Assembly: GCA_905234655.1 (NCBI GenBank)
Contig: CAJOJG010000030.1
Location: forward strand, 1 to 37,911
DNA from: an uncultured Bacteroidales bacterium
Lineage (GTDB): Bacteria; Bacteroidota; Bacteroidia; Bacteroidales; UBA3824
Reading direction: 5' to 3'
DNA: 37,911 bases
In this document: piece by piece, positions 23,944 to 32,158 of the stretch
Layout of the letters: every line of letters begins with the position of its first letter
How positions within the stretch are numbered: the stretch's first letter is position 1
Made by a program: the position numbers and the translations under genes
The notes under the pieces: generated by a model
Seen by the model: the letters and a program-made list of their open reading frames with translations, nothing else
What the model was told of the DNA's origin: nothing
Database searches by the model: none

Positions 23944-25605
23944 ATGGAATATACAGAATCGTTGACTAATTATAAGAGGAACAGGACGGACGAGGTCGGG
24001 ATTGGTAATGTCAAGATTGGCGGCGGCAACGACATCGCCGTGCAGACTATGTGCAATACTACAACTGACGACGTTGAAAAGACTGTCGCACAGATAATTG
24101 ACGTTGTAAAAACAACCAACTGCAAAATCGTCCGCGTTACCGTGCCGTCGATGAAGGACGTTGATGCATTGAGGACAATTCACGAAAAAATCAACGGACA
24201 ATGCGCCCTCGTCGCCGACGTGCATTTCAACGCCGCGATTGCGTTTGAGTGCGCCAAAATCGTCGAAAAAGTGCGCGTCAATCCCGGCAACTTCGGGCAT
24301 CACTCGCTGCCATGTCTTACCGACGACGAGTTCAAGGCGGAAGGAAAATTGTTGGAAGACACGTTCCGCGACTTCCTGAAAGTTTGCCGAGAGCATGGGA
24401 CAGCCGTCAGGATTGGAACTAACCACGGCTCGCTATCAAAAAGAATTTTAAACCGTTACGGCGACACACCTGAAGGAATGGTAGGAAGCGTGATGGAATT
24501 TCTGAGGGTGGCGAAGGCAGAGTATTTCAGGGACGTTGCGATTTCGTTGAAGTCGTCAAACCCGACGGTCGCGATCCGTGCGGCGCGCCTGATGGTCAGG
24601 ACGATGAAGGACGAGGGGATGGATTATTGCCTGCATCTTGGCGTTACCGAGGCGGGCGAGGGCGACGACGGGCGCATCAAGTCAGCGTCGGGCATCTGTC
24701 CGCTCTTGAACGACGGCATCGGCGACACTATCCGTGTCTCGCTCACCGAGGACCCAAAATTTGAAATCCAGCCCGCCGAAGAAATCGTGGCGTATCGCAA
24801 TTACATCGCGGGCGCGGCGAAGTTGCCCGAAATCCCATTTTTCTACGACCCGTACCATTATAATAGGCGCAAATCTTTCGCTGTCGGCAACGTCGGCGGC
24901 GACAATCCAGCTGCGGTGGCGATTGTGGTAGATTCCAAGATAATGTTTGCCGACGATAGCAAACGGCTTGAACACAAAGATATTAAAACACTCTACGTCA
25001 ACGAAAACTCTAACTTCGACGCTTTCAACATCGACAACGAGACCGTCATAATCGCCGAACCTCAAAACCGCAACAAGACCGCCGCTATGAGGCTGATTTT
25101 CTATCAGTTGACATCAAGAAACATCCAAAATCCCGTCCTCTTGAAGCCCGACGGCGGCGAGAGGGACGAGAGGTTTAAGAAATTTGCCGCAGCCGCCGAA
25201 TGTGCGGGCGTTTTCGTCGATGGATTTGGCGACGGCGTGTGCCTGGAAAGCGGCGACGACGCGGTCGCAGCCACCGAATTAGTGTTCAAGATATTGCAAA
25301 TCAGCCGTTTGCGCATCACTGAGACCGAATACGTGTCGTGTCCGGGCTGCGGGCGCACGATGTACGACCTGCAAGGCACCGTAAAGCGCGTCAAGGAAGC
25401 CACGCGCAAGTACCGCAACGTCAAGATAGCCGTCATGGGCTGCATCGTCAACGGCCCGGGCGAGATGGCGGACGCTGACTTCGGCTACGTCGGCGAGGGC
25501 CGCGGCAAAATCTCGCTCTACAAGGCGGGCGAGGTCGTCAAGCGCGGCATCCCCGAGCAAAATGCCGTTGACGAACTTGTAAAATTAATTGACAATTCAA
25601 AATGA
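23944..25605 (+). CDS. ispG: 4-hydroxy-3-methylbut-2-enyl diphosphate synthase (flavodoxin), three-domain IspG
   Basis: 553 residues from ATG 23944; a longer frame to 23896 starts inside the hairpin and is not used. It converts MEcPP to HMBPP in the MEP isoprenoid pathway using a 4Fe-4S cluster. The N-terminal TIM barrel (to about 280) has RVTVPSMKDV, VRVNPGNFG and VRIGTNHGSLS. Residues about 290-450 form the extra domain found in Bacteroidetes, Chlamydiae and plants. The C-terminal ferredoxin-like domain carries the cluster ligands in SCPGCGRTMYDL (Cys466, Cys469) and MGCIVNGPGE (Cys500, Glu507). No promoter of the usual form lies between it and the hairpin upstream, so it may be read from the upstream gene. 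Confidence 0.96.
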   Translation: MEYTESLTNYKRNRTDEVGIGNVKIGGGNDIAVQTMCNTTTDDVEKTVAQIIDVVKTTNCKIVRVTVPSMKDVDALRTIHEKINGQCALVADVHFNAAIAFECAKIVEKVRVNPGNFGHHSLPCLTDDEFKAEGKLLEDTFRDFLKVCREHGTAVRIGTNHGSLSKRILNRYGDTPEGMVGSVMEFLRVAKAEYFRDVAISLKSSNPTVAIRAARLMVRTMKDEGMDYCLHLGVTEAGEGDDGRIKSASGICPLLNDGIGDTIRVSLTEDPKFEIQPAEEIVAYRNYIAGAAKLPEIPFFYDPYHYNRRKSFAVGNVGGDNPAAVAIVVDSKIMFADDSKRLEHKDIKTLYVNENSNFDAFNIDNETVIIAEPQNRNKTAAMRLIFYQLTSRNIQNPVLLKPDGGERDERFKKFAAAAECAGVFVDGFGDGVCLESGDDAVAATELVFKILQISRLRITETEYVSCPGCGRTMYDLQGTVKRVKEATRKYRNVKIAVMGCIVNGPGEMADADFGYVGEGRGKISLYKAGEVVKRGIPEQNAVDELVKLIDNSK

Positions 25606-25623
25606 TAAGTTAAAAAAAGTTTG

Positions 25624-25631
25624 TATATTTG
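25624..25631 (+). promoter_or_regulatory. -7 promoter element of the secreted protein gene
   Basis: TATATTTG matches TAnnTTTG, 38 bases before the ATG at 25669. No clear -33 box. Confidence 0.5.
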
Positions 25632-25668
25632 GGCGATTTTTGCTGCTAATAATTAAGAACGTAATATC

Positions 25669-26478
25669 ATGAGGAATAGATTGCTGAAAATCGCATTGAT
25701 GCTGTTGATGGTCGCGGGCGTTGGATATTCCAGCGCAGCCAGGGAAATTAAGGTGGAAGGTATTTTCAAAGGTCAGAACATCTTTGTCACAAACCCTTTC
25801 GCTGCCTCTGGCGTGGGTTTTTGCATTTATGAGATTACCGTCAATGGCAAGGTCACCATGGACGAACTCAATAGATCCGGCTTTGAAATCGACCTTTCGC
25901 AGTACCATTTTGCGCAGGGCGATCCCGTCGTGGTCGTCATTAAACATAAGGACGGCTGCACCCCGAAGGTTCTTAATCCCGAGGTCTTGAAGCCGCAGAG
26001 CACGTACAGCATCGCCTCGTTCAAGGTCGACAAGACTGGCAGGCTTACTTTCAGCACCAAGGGCGAGAAAGGCGTGTTGCCGTTTGTAATAGAGCAGTTC
26101 AAGTGGAAAAAATGGGTGACAGTCGCGCAGGTCAATGGCAAAGGAACGCCAGCCCTCAACACGTATTCCGTCAACATTCCGCTACATTCAGGCGTTAACA
26201 AGTTAAGAATCAAGCAGGTGGACTGTACGAAAAAGCCACGCTATTCTTCCGAGATTACGTACAACAATCTCCTGCCGGAGGTCACGTTCAAGCCTGGCAA
26301 TAATGGGCAGACCACCGGCACGATTACCTTCAGCAGGGTCACGGAGTATGAGATTTATGATTTTTATGGACAACGCATGGCTAAGGGACGCGCCTCGAGC
26401 GTGAACGTCTCGTCATACCCCCAAGGCACTTACTTCATCAATTACGACTGCAAGAGCGAGTCTTTTGAAAAGCGGTAG
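25669..26478 (+). CDS. Exported protein with a T9SS type A-like C-terminal domain
   Basis: 269 residues with a signal peptide (MRNRLLKIALMLLMVAGVGYSSA). The body is two or three beta-rich segments with no catalytic motif. The last 55 residues resemble the type IX secretion sorting domain: a strand pair, VTEYEIYDFYGQRMAKGRAS like the 'v.vyd..G..v' core, then VNVSSYPQGTYFINYDC like 'l..lp.G.Yiv', with a basic end (EKR). If authentic, the protein is moved across the outer membrane and its tail removed at the surface. The T9SS machinery is not in the window. No close relation to the flanking genes. Confidence 0.7.
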   Translation: MRNRLLKIALMLLMVAGVGYSSAAREIKVEGIFKGQNIFVTNPFAASGVGFCIYEITVNGKVTMDELNRSGFEIDLSQYHFAQGDPVVVVIKHKDGCTPKVLNPEVLKPQSTYSIASFKVDKTGRLTFSTKGEKGVLPFVIEQFKWKKWVTVAQVNGKGTPALNTYSVNIPLHSGVNKLRIKQVDCTKKPRYSSEITYNNLLPEVTFKPGNNGQTTGTITFSRVTEYEIYDFYGQRMAKGRASSVNVSSYPQGTYFINYDCKSESFEKR

Positions 26479-26512
26479 GGTGGGGGACTGGATTAGTGGC
26501 ACCGGCTGTGGT

Positions 26513-27586
26513 TTAGTCGGTGTCCATTATGATTGAAAAGTACTTCTTTCGAATCTCGATGTATTGGATAATCAGGCTCACGGCGTCGCCTTCGGTGATT
26601 TTGTCCATGTTTAGCACAAGGTCGTAGTTGCGCGTGTCGTGGCGCGAAAGTCCAGTGTTGTCCATGACGTACATGTCGCGTTCCTTGGCTGTGTTGTCTA
26701 TCGCGGCGACCGCATCTTCCCTTGAAATGCCCTCGCGCGACATCAGTTTTGAGATTCGGCTCTCCTCGGACGCGCAGATGAAGATGTTGATGTGGTTCGG
26801 GTAGTCCTTGAAGGTGAAGAAAGCCGTCGGGTTCGCCACGATGCACGACTCGTTCTGCGCAATGCTTTTCAGGATTGCGGACTGCTTGTCGGTCATGGTC
26901 TTGTTGTCTTCTATTTCCCGGTTGCCGTTGGAGGACGACAGGAGGGCGCGGATGTCTTTTTTCCACCACGGCGTCTTGTCGGACTTGTTGACGATTTCGG
27001 GTTCTGTTTCTACTCTGTCGGTCAACGCCTCTATGATTGGCAGGTCAAAATAACTGAGGTTCAGACGCTCCGCCAATAACTGACCCACGAGCCGTCCGCC
27101 TGCGCCAAGCTCGCGGCTGATTGTTACAATGTATGTGTCGTTCTTTTTCAGTTCTAAGGGTTCGTGGTAGTCGTCTTTCGCAGCCTTTGCCGACGGCTGC
27201 TCGTGTACGTCCTCGAATGAGGATATGACGAGAGGGACATTGACTATATGTGACATTTCGACACCGGCATCCTCCACGTCGCTGTCGCCGTTTTCATAAA
27301 GCCATACGACGCGGACTTCGTGACCGGCGTTGTACATGTCCTCGAGGCGCAGGAGGATTTCGAGAATCTGCTTTGCTGTCGCGGTGTTGTAGTAGCCCAT
27401 CTTGAATACGAACTCGGTCTTCGGCAGCGGGTTGACGCTGTATTCGTCGAGCCATCGTAGTATCGGCCGGTAAAACTCAAGCGCGTTCTCCGGAATCGAC
27501 CTTCCGGACATCTCGAAGATGTTGGCGTCGCGGTCGAGTATGACGGACGGCATGTCCTCTGTGTCTTTTATCCTTATTGCTTCCAT
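26513..27586 (-). CDS. SiaC-type phosphoprotein domain fused to a cytidylate-kinase-like domain
   Basis: 357 residues. The N-terminal domain (about 1-125) matches SiaC/DUF1987: FEMSGRSIPENALEFYRPILRWLDEY, the KMGYYNTATAK helix cap (Asn67-Thr68, the position phosphorylated in Pseudomonas SiaC as I recall it), and VVWLYENGDSDVEDAG. After a linker (125-148) a cytidylate-kinase-like domain begins: IVTISRELGAGGRLVGQLLAERLNLSYFD (P-loop 160-168) and later IFICASEESRISKLMSREG. The usual VGRxA stretch reads IVANPTAFF (249-257), so catalysis may be altered. The gene is divergent from apbE. The SiaC half suggests partner-switch signalling, with the kinase half as effector or phosphate donor; that is inference. 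Confidence 0.82.
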   Translation of the reverse strand: MEAIRIKDTEDMPSVILDRDANIFEMSGRSIPENALEFYRPILRWLDEYSVNPLPKTEFVFKMGYYNTATAKQILEILLRLEDMYNAGHEVRVVWLYENGDSDVEDAGVEMSHIVNVPLVISSFEDVHEQPSAKAAKDDYHEPLELKKNDTYIVTISRELGAGGRLVGQLLAERLNLSYFDLPIIEALTDRVETEPEIVNKSDKTPWWKKDIRALLSSSNGNREIEDNKTMTDKQSAILKSIAQNESCIVANPTAFFTFKDYPNHINIFICASEESRISKLMSREGISREDAVAAIDNTAKERDMYVMDNTGLSRHDTRNYDLVLNMDKITEGDAVSLIIQYIEIRKKYFSIIMDTD

Positions 27587-27648
27587 TTTATGCTCTGTTC
27601 ATTTGGGGTGAAGTTTGGCGTTAGCCTTTATTTATTGTTACAATTTTC

Positions 27649-27678
27649 TTGCCATTAGCAAAAAAATGTGTAATTTTA
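27649..27678 (+). promoter_or_regulatory. Probable promoter of apbE
   Basis: TTG at 27649-27651, 19 bases, then TAATTTTA at 27671-27678 (last base differs from TAnnTTTG). It is 18 bases before the ATG at 27696. Confidence 0.45.
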
Positions 27679-27695
27679 CGGCGGTAAAAAAAATT

Positions 27696-28715
27696 ATGGT
27701 CATGTCATATTATAATAGACTTGTTTTTTGGTTTTTAGTTGCATGTGCAATGCCGTTTTTTGCTTGCACTGGCAACGTCACACATGCGCCCCACGGCACG
27801 TACATGCGCGCGCAGGGCTATGCGCAGGGCACGACGTGGCATATCACGTACAAAAGTTTTGGCGGAGAGGACTTGACGCAGGAGTTCGACTCGATACTCC
27901 TGGCGTTTGACTTTTCGATTTCGGCGTATAACAAGGAGTCCCTGCTCACTAAGATTAACAACAACGAGGATGTCGAGCTTGACGGCATTATCCGCGAGGT
28001 CTTCATGCAGTCCAGGCGCATGTACGACCTTTCGGGCGGACTTTTTGACCCGACGTGCCGCCCGATAGTCAATGCGTGGGGATTCGCCAAGCACAACGAC
28101 CTTCAAAAGCCGTCGCAGGAGGTATTGGATTCAGTGCTTGAGTTCGTCGGCATGGACAAGGTGCGCATCGTCGGCAACAAGATTGAGAAGGACGACCCGC
28201 GCCTGACGCTCAACTTTAACGCAAACGCGCAGGGCTACAGCGTCGATTTGGTGTGTGACTACTTGAAGGCAAACGGCTACACGGACTATCTTGTCGAGAT
28301 TGGCGGCGAGACGAGGGGCATAGGGGTCAATCCGCATGGCGTGCCGTGGCGTGTGGCGATAGAAAGCCCAATCGACGGCTCGACGGAAGATGACCGTGAG
28401 ATTAACACCGTCGTCGGACTCTCCGGCAAGTCGCTGTGCACGTCGGGCGACTACCGCAATTTTTTCAAGTCGGACGGCAAGAAGTACAGCCACGAGCTCA
28501 ACCCCAAGACCGGCTACCCGAAGGACGACAGCCTTCTCTCGGTCTCGATAGTCACTGACCTTGCCATCGACGGCGACGCGCTCGCCACGGCTGTAATGGT
28601 CATGGGACTTGAACAGGGATACAAACTCGTAGATTCTCTGCCAGATACCGAAGGTTATTTCATTTATGCCGACAGCAAGGGCGGTTTTGGCGTGGTCAAG
28701 ACAAAAGGCTTTTGA
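27696..28715 (+). CDS. apbE: FAD:protein FMN transferase, lipoprotein
   Basis: 339 residues from ATG 27696; an upstream extension to 27615 would run through the promoter. A lipoprotein signal ending FFAC anchors it at the periplasmic face. The ApbE fold is recognisable from LSGGLFDPTCRPIVNAWGF, LNFNANAQGYSVDLV, YLVEIGGETRGIG, LCTSGDYRNFF, YSHELNPKTGYP and the metal-site DGDALATAVMVMG. The enzyme attaches FMN from FAD to a Thr in flavoproteins such as NqrB/NqrC or RnfD/RnfG. No Nqr or Rnf genes are in the window. Two receptor genes follow on the same strand after 76 bases. Confidence 0.95.
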   Translation: MVMSYYNRLVFWFLVACAMPFFACTGNVTHAPHGTYMRAQGYAQGTTWHITYKSFGGEDLTQEFDSILLAFDFSISAYNKESLLTKINNNEDVELDGIIREVFMQSRRMYDLSGGLFDPTCRPIVNAWGFAKHNDLQKPSQEVLDSVLEFVGMDKVRIVGNKIEKDDPRLTLNFNANAQGYSVDLVCDYLKANGYTDYLVEIGGETRGIGVNPHGVPWRVAIESPIDGSTEDDREINTVVGLSGKSLCTSGDYRNFFKSDGKKYSHELNPKTGYPKDDSLLSVSIVTDLAIDGDALATAVMVMGLEQGYKLVDSLPDTEGYFIYADSKGGFGVVKTKGF

Positions 28716-28791
28716 TTTTTTTTATGCGGAATTGCCGAAATGTCGGTGCGAAATGAAACCTTTTGGCATCTTTTTCGTTGCAGAATTATGA

Positions 28792-30297
28792 ATGGACTTT
28801 TTTATCAATGCGCTTGATATGAAACTGAACACAAAACTTAAGGCAGCGATACTTGCTGTGCTAATCCCGGTCGCAATAGCCGGCATGTATAATTTTTATA
28901 AGATTTTCGTCGTGAGCAATGACTTGAGCGTCCTTGTCGATGGTTATAATACCACCATCACGGACATCTCGTTCGTCATGAAGCACACCCTGTTCGCCGG
29001 ACAGGCTGTCGAGGTGACGGTCAAGAAGGGCGACATGTCGAGCATGAGGGAGGCTTCTTCCCAAATCCGTCAAGGCGCGCAGTTTGCGGAGAGAGTCTCG
29101 TCGGCGGTCGGCAACCGTGACCTCGCCCTCGACGCTGAATATTCAAAATATCTTTCCGAGATAATAACCCAGTACAATAACGCCAATGCCAAGATTAACG
29201 CGCTCAACTCCCTTCAAACTCCGGAGGAAGTCGCGCAGGAGTTGCCGTCGTATTTTGGCATTGTGCAGACGATGCTGACGAGTGTCATAAACGCCAAGGA
29301 ACGCTATAACCTCGTCACATCGTCTTCTCTTAGGTCTACCGGCAAGTGGCTCTTACATTCCCAAAACGAAATTTGGTGGGGGCTTGGAGGCTCGATATTG
29401 TGCATCCTTCTTGTCGGATTCCTCATGTCGAACAGGATTACCGCGCCCATACAGTCTGCCACTGAGGACATCGAGAGGATTGTGGACGGTGATATTTCGG
29501 AGCGGCACGACAAGGCTACCTTCGGCGAGTTCTCTAACCTTCAGACTGCGATAAAGGACTTTCGCCACCGTCTGCGGGACATCGTGGGCGCATTGACGGA
29601 CACTTCACAGTCCATCGACAGCAGCAGCGCGTACATGAGCGGTGCGGCGGGTGGAATCAGCGAGAGCGCGGCTCTTCAGGCATCGTCGGCGGAGGAGATT
29701 TCGTCGTCGATGGAGGAGATGGCGGCTAATATCCAGCAGAACGCCCAGAATGCAAAGTCCACGGAGCAGATTTCCACCCAAGCCGCCCAAAATATCCGAG
29801 ACTGCCACAATGCCGCCGTGAAGACCGTCAACGCCATGAACGTAATTGCAGAGAAGATTTCCATAATCGACACCATAGCCTTCCAGACCAATATCCTCGC
29901 GCTCAACGCCGCTGTCGAGGCTGCACGTGCCGGTGACGCGGGACATGGTTTTGCCGTGGTCGCCGCCGACATCCGCAAGCTCGCCGAGAAGTCCGCAAAC
30001 GCCGCCAAGGATATTGACAAGATAAGCAAAGGGGGCATTGCGGCTGCCGCGCAGACCAACGAGGTCTTTGCCAAAATCCTGCCCGACATGGAGCATACGG
30101 CGCAGGTCGTGCAGGAGATTTCCGCAGTGTGTGACGAGCAGGCCACGGGCGGCGACAGCATTAACAACGCTGTCATGGAACTCAGCAATGTCGCCCAGCA
30201 GTTTGTCGCGATCGCCGAGGAGACTTCCGCAGCGTCACAGGACATCGCCACCCAAGCCGGCAGCGTCTCGCAGTTGATTAAGAGTTTTTCACTATAA
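28792..30297 (+). CDS. Methyl-accepting chemotaxis-type receptor 1
   Basis: 501 residues from ATG 28792; an in-frame ATG at 28819 is an equally good start. Domain order: transmembrane helix about 19-39; an extracytoplasmic helical sensor about 40-195; transmembrane helix 196-213; HAMP about 214-266; and a long cytoplasmic signalling coiled coil. The conserved hairpin tip that binds CheA/CheW is intact: [20 protein letters not shown] followed by [18 protein letters not shown] (362-401). Helices on both sides carry Gln/Glu/Ala/Ser patterns typical of methylation regions. No C-terminal CheR-tethering pentapeptide. The next gene is a second receptor 23 bases on. No che gene is visible in the window. 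Confidence 0.92.
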   Translation: MDFFINALDMKLNTKLKAAILAVLIPVAIAGMYNFYKIFVVSNDLSVLVDGYNTTITDISFVMKHTLFAGQAVEVTVKKGDMSSMREASSQIRQGAQFAERVSSAVGNRDLALDAEYSKYLSEIITQYNNANAKINALNSLQTPEEVAQELPSYFGIVQTMLTSVINAKERYNLVTSSSLRSTGKWLLHSQNEIWWGLGGSILCILLVGFLMSNRITAPIQSATEDIERIVDGDISERHDKATFGEFSNLQTAIKDFRHRLRDIVGALTDTSQSIDSSSAYMSGAAGGISESAALQASSAEEISSSMEEMAANIQQNAQNAKSTEQISTQAAQNIRDCHNAAVKTVNAMNVIAEKISIIDTIAFQTNILALNAAVEAARAGDAGHGFAVVAADIRKLAEKSANAAKDIDKISKGGIAAAAQTNEVFAKILPDMEHTAQVVQEISAVCDEQATGGDSINNAVMELSNVAQQFVAIAEETSAASQDIATQAGSVSQLIKSFSL

Positions 30298-30320
30298 ACC
30301 ACCACTAAAAATCTACAGGC

Positions 30321-31778
30321 ATGAAGAATTGGACTCTGAAAAGCAAACTCATTCTGACGGGGCTGTTGGTTCTGTTCCCGATTTCGTTGATATGCTTTTA
30401 TAACATATACAAGGTTCGTAAGTGCAACGCCGTGTGCGAGAATGTCGCGGAGTATGGCATTAATATCCTGACCGAGTGCGACAAACTCCTCTCCGTGTCG
30501 TTCAGTGTCCTCAGCGCGTACAATACGTCGTTTGAGGCGGGGACTATCGACGCGCTCGCTAATATCGGTGCCGAGATTAACGACATCGGCGCGAAGGTCG
30601 CCGAGATAGATGCCGACTGCCAGCACGTGGGCGTCGAAAAGGTGGCGCAAATCTCCGGCACGATGGTCCGGCAGTTCAACGCTCTGAAGGGCAACTACGC
30701 CGTCACGTCCGCCGAGGATATTCCGAGGGTGTTGGCGTTAGTCGCGCCGCTGCATAGTTCCATCGAGCAGCTACAGTCGACGATGTACGCTGTCAATAGT
30801 GAAAAGGTCGTCGAGTTAAGGTCATGGATCGAGATGTCGCGCATAGAGCAGATTGTGGGCTTCACCGCCTGCATCATAATCGCGCTTTTGGTCATTAATT
30901 ATGTCAGCCGTGGCGTTGTCGGTTCGGTTGACACGGTAGTCGCTCAGGCTGAGACGATTACAGGCGGTGACTTGACGCATGAGATTAACACTTCCACTGT
31001 GGTCAATGAGACTGGAAAGCTGCAAAACTCCGTCGCCAACCTTTCAGAAAACATGAAGGATTTTGTGAGCACAGTCGTGGCGAGTGTCTCTCCGCTTAAC
31101 AATTCGGTTTCCCAACTGAAGAACGCCGCTTATATCCTTAATGACAATGCCGAGCGTCAGGCGTCGTCGATGAGGATGCTTGACGGTGGCTGTAATAATC
31201 TCCTCAACCTCATCGACCAGAACGAAAAAAACACCGCCAAGGTCGAACGCCTTGCGTCCAGCATAACCCGCAACCTCAACGACTGTTCCACGGCGTCACA
31301 GACCACGGTCTCCGCGATGAGCCAGATTGCCGAGAAGATTTATGTCATAGACGACATCGCCTATCAGACTAACATTCTCGCGCTCAATGCGGCAGTCGAG
31401 GCCGCCCGTGCCGGTGAGCATGGAAAGGGTTTTGCCGTGGTCGCCGCCGAGGTTCGTAAACTTGCCGAAAAGTCGGCGGAGGCTGCCAAGGAGATCGACC
31501 GCGTGAGCAAGGAGGGCGTGGAGGCTGCGATTGCGACGGACGAGGTGTTTGCCAATGTCCTGCCGGAGATTGAGCGCACTGCCACGCTGATTCAGGAGAT
31601 CGCCGTTTCATGCAAGGAGCAGGTTACTGGCGGCGCGCAGATAAGCACGGCTCTTGCGACGTTCAACAAGGCCATCCAGCATATTGTCGGCATTTCTGGC
31701 GACATGGTCGACAAGAGTGACGAGCTATACTCCGAGGCCGAAACCTTGCAGGAGATGATTAGCTACTTCAAGGTGTGA
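30321..31778 (+). CDS. Methyl-accepting chemotaxis-type receptor 2
   Basis: 485 residues with the same plan as the gene before it: transmembrane helix about 9-29; a four-helix-bundle-like sensor of about 145 residues that differs in sequence from receptor 1; transmembrane helix 177-195; HAMP about 196-250; and a signalling coiled coil with the tip [38 protein letters not shown] (346-386). Tip and flanking helix lengths match receptor 1 closely, so both should dock on the same kinase arrays. The sensor regions do not, so they should sense different cues. No tethering pentapeptide. Probably co-transcribed with receptor 1. Confidence 0.92.
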   Translation: MKNWTLKSKLILTGLLVLFPISLICFYNIYKVRKCNAVCENVAEYGINILTECDKLLSVSFSVLSAYNTSFEAGTIDALANIGAEINDIGAKVAEIDADCQHVGVEKVAQISGTMVRQFNALKGNYAVTSAEDIPRVLALVAPLHSSIEQLQSTMYAVNSEKVVELRSWIEMSRIEQIVGFTACIIIALLVINYVSRGVVGSVDTVVAQAETITGGDLTHEINTSTVVNETGKLQNSVANLSENMKDFVSTVVASVSPLNNSVSQLKNAAYILNDNAERQASSMRMLDGGCNNLLNLIDQNEKNTAKVERLASSITRNLNDCSTASQTTVSAMSQIAEKIYVIDDIAYQTNILALNAAVEAARAGEHGKGFAVVAAEVRKLAEKSAEAAKEIDRVSKEGVEAAIATDEVFANVLPEIERTATLIQEIAVSCKEQVTGGAQISTALATFNKAIQHIVGISGDMVDKSDELYSEAETLQEMISYFKV

Positions 31779-31877
31779 CCCCCCTGCGCCGATGGTTTCA
31801 TTTTTTTATCTTCACATTCGGCCTTGCGTTGCAACTATCTGTCCGAATATTGAACTTAATCTAAAAACTCTAACGCC

Positions 31878-32072
31878 ATGAATGTAAAGACAAAAGTAGG
31901 TTTGATTTTCGCCGGTGGCATATTGCTCACTTTTGGCGGAATGGTCGCCGCCCTCGCATACGCCAACAAGATTTTGGGCGAAAAATCCTCGCCCGACCCC
32001 ACGCCCGATTCCGGCAGCGGCCCCGTCAACGCCGAGGAGCCGGAAAACGTCAAGGCAGAGACGGTGAATTAG
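31878..32072 (+). CDS. Small single-pass membrane protein, unknown
   Basis: 64 residues: a short basic start (MNVKTK), one hydrophobic helix (about 7-30, VGLIFAGGILLTFGGMVAALAYA) and a polar, Pro/Glu-rich tail (DPTPDSGSG...EEPENVKAE). Family not recognised. It lies 99 bases after the second receptor on the same strand and ahead of a hairpin, so it might be the last member of the receptor transcript. Codon use and the clean signal-anchor pattern suggest it is real. Confidence 0.5.
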   Translation: MNVKTKVGLIFAGGILLTFGGMVAALAYANKILGEKSSPDPTPDSGSGPVNAEEPENVKAETVN

Positions 32073-32088
32073 AAAAATGACGGACGAA

Positions 32089-32129
32089 ATAAGAATCCCC
32101 AGTGGCGCAATGCCATTGGGGATTCTTAT
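32089..32129. other. 18-bp hairpin between convergent genes, without a U tract
   Basis: ATAAGAATCCCCAGTGGC and GCCATTGGGGATTCTTAT pair over 18 bp with one G-T, around the five-base loop GCAAT. The flank on the plus side is not T-rich, so it is not a classical terminator, but it sits exactly between the ends of a plus-strand and a minus-strand gene. Confidence 0.6.
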
Positions 32130-32158
32130 GTATTTGATGTGATAGGTGAAAAAGGTAT

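Noticed and set aside
26479..26512. Terminator between the convergent secreted-protein and SiaC-fusion genes
   Set aside because: Only 34 bases, no stem longer than five pairs and no T run.
29676..30650. Minus-strand frame of 324 residues opposite the two receptor genes
   Set aside because: Shadow of the Ala/Ser-rich coiled coils; it crosses the gap between both genes, and the plus-strand frames have intact receptor motifs.
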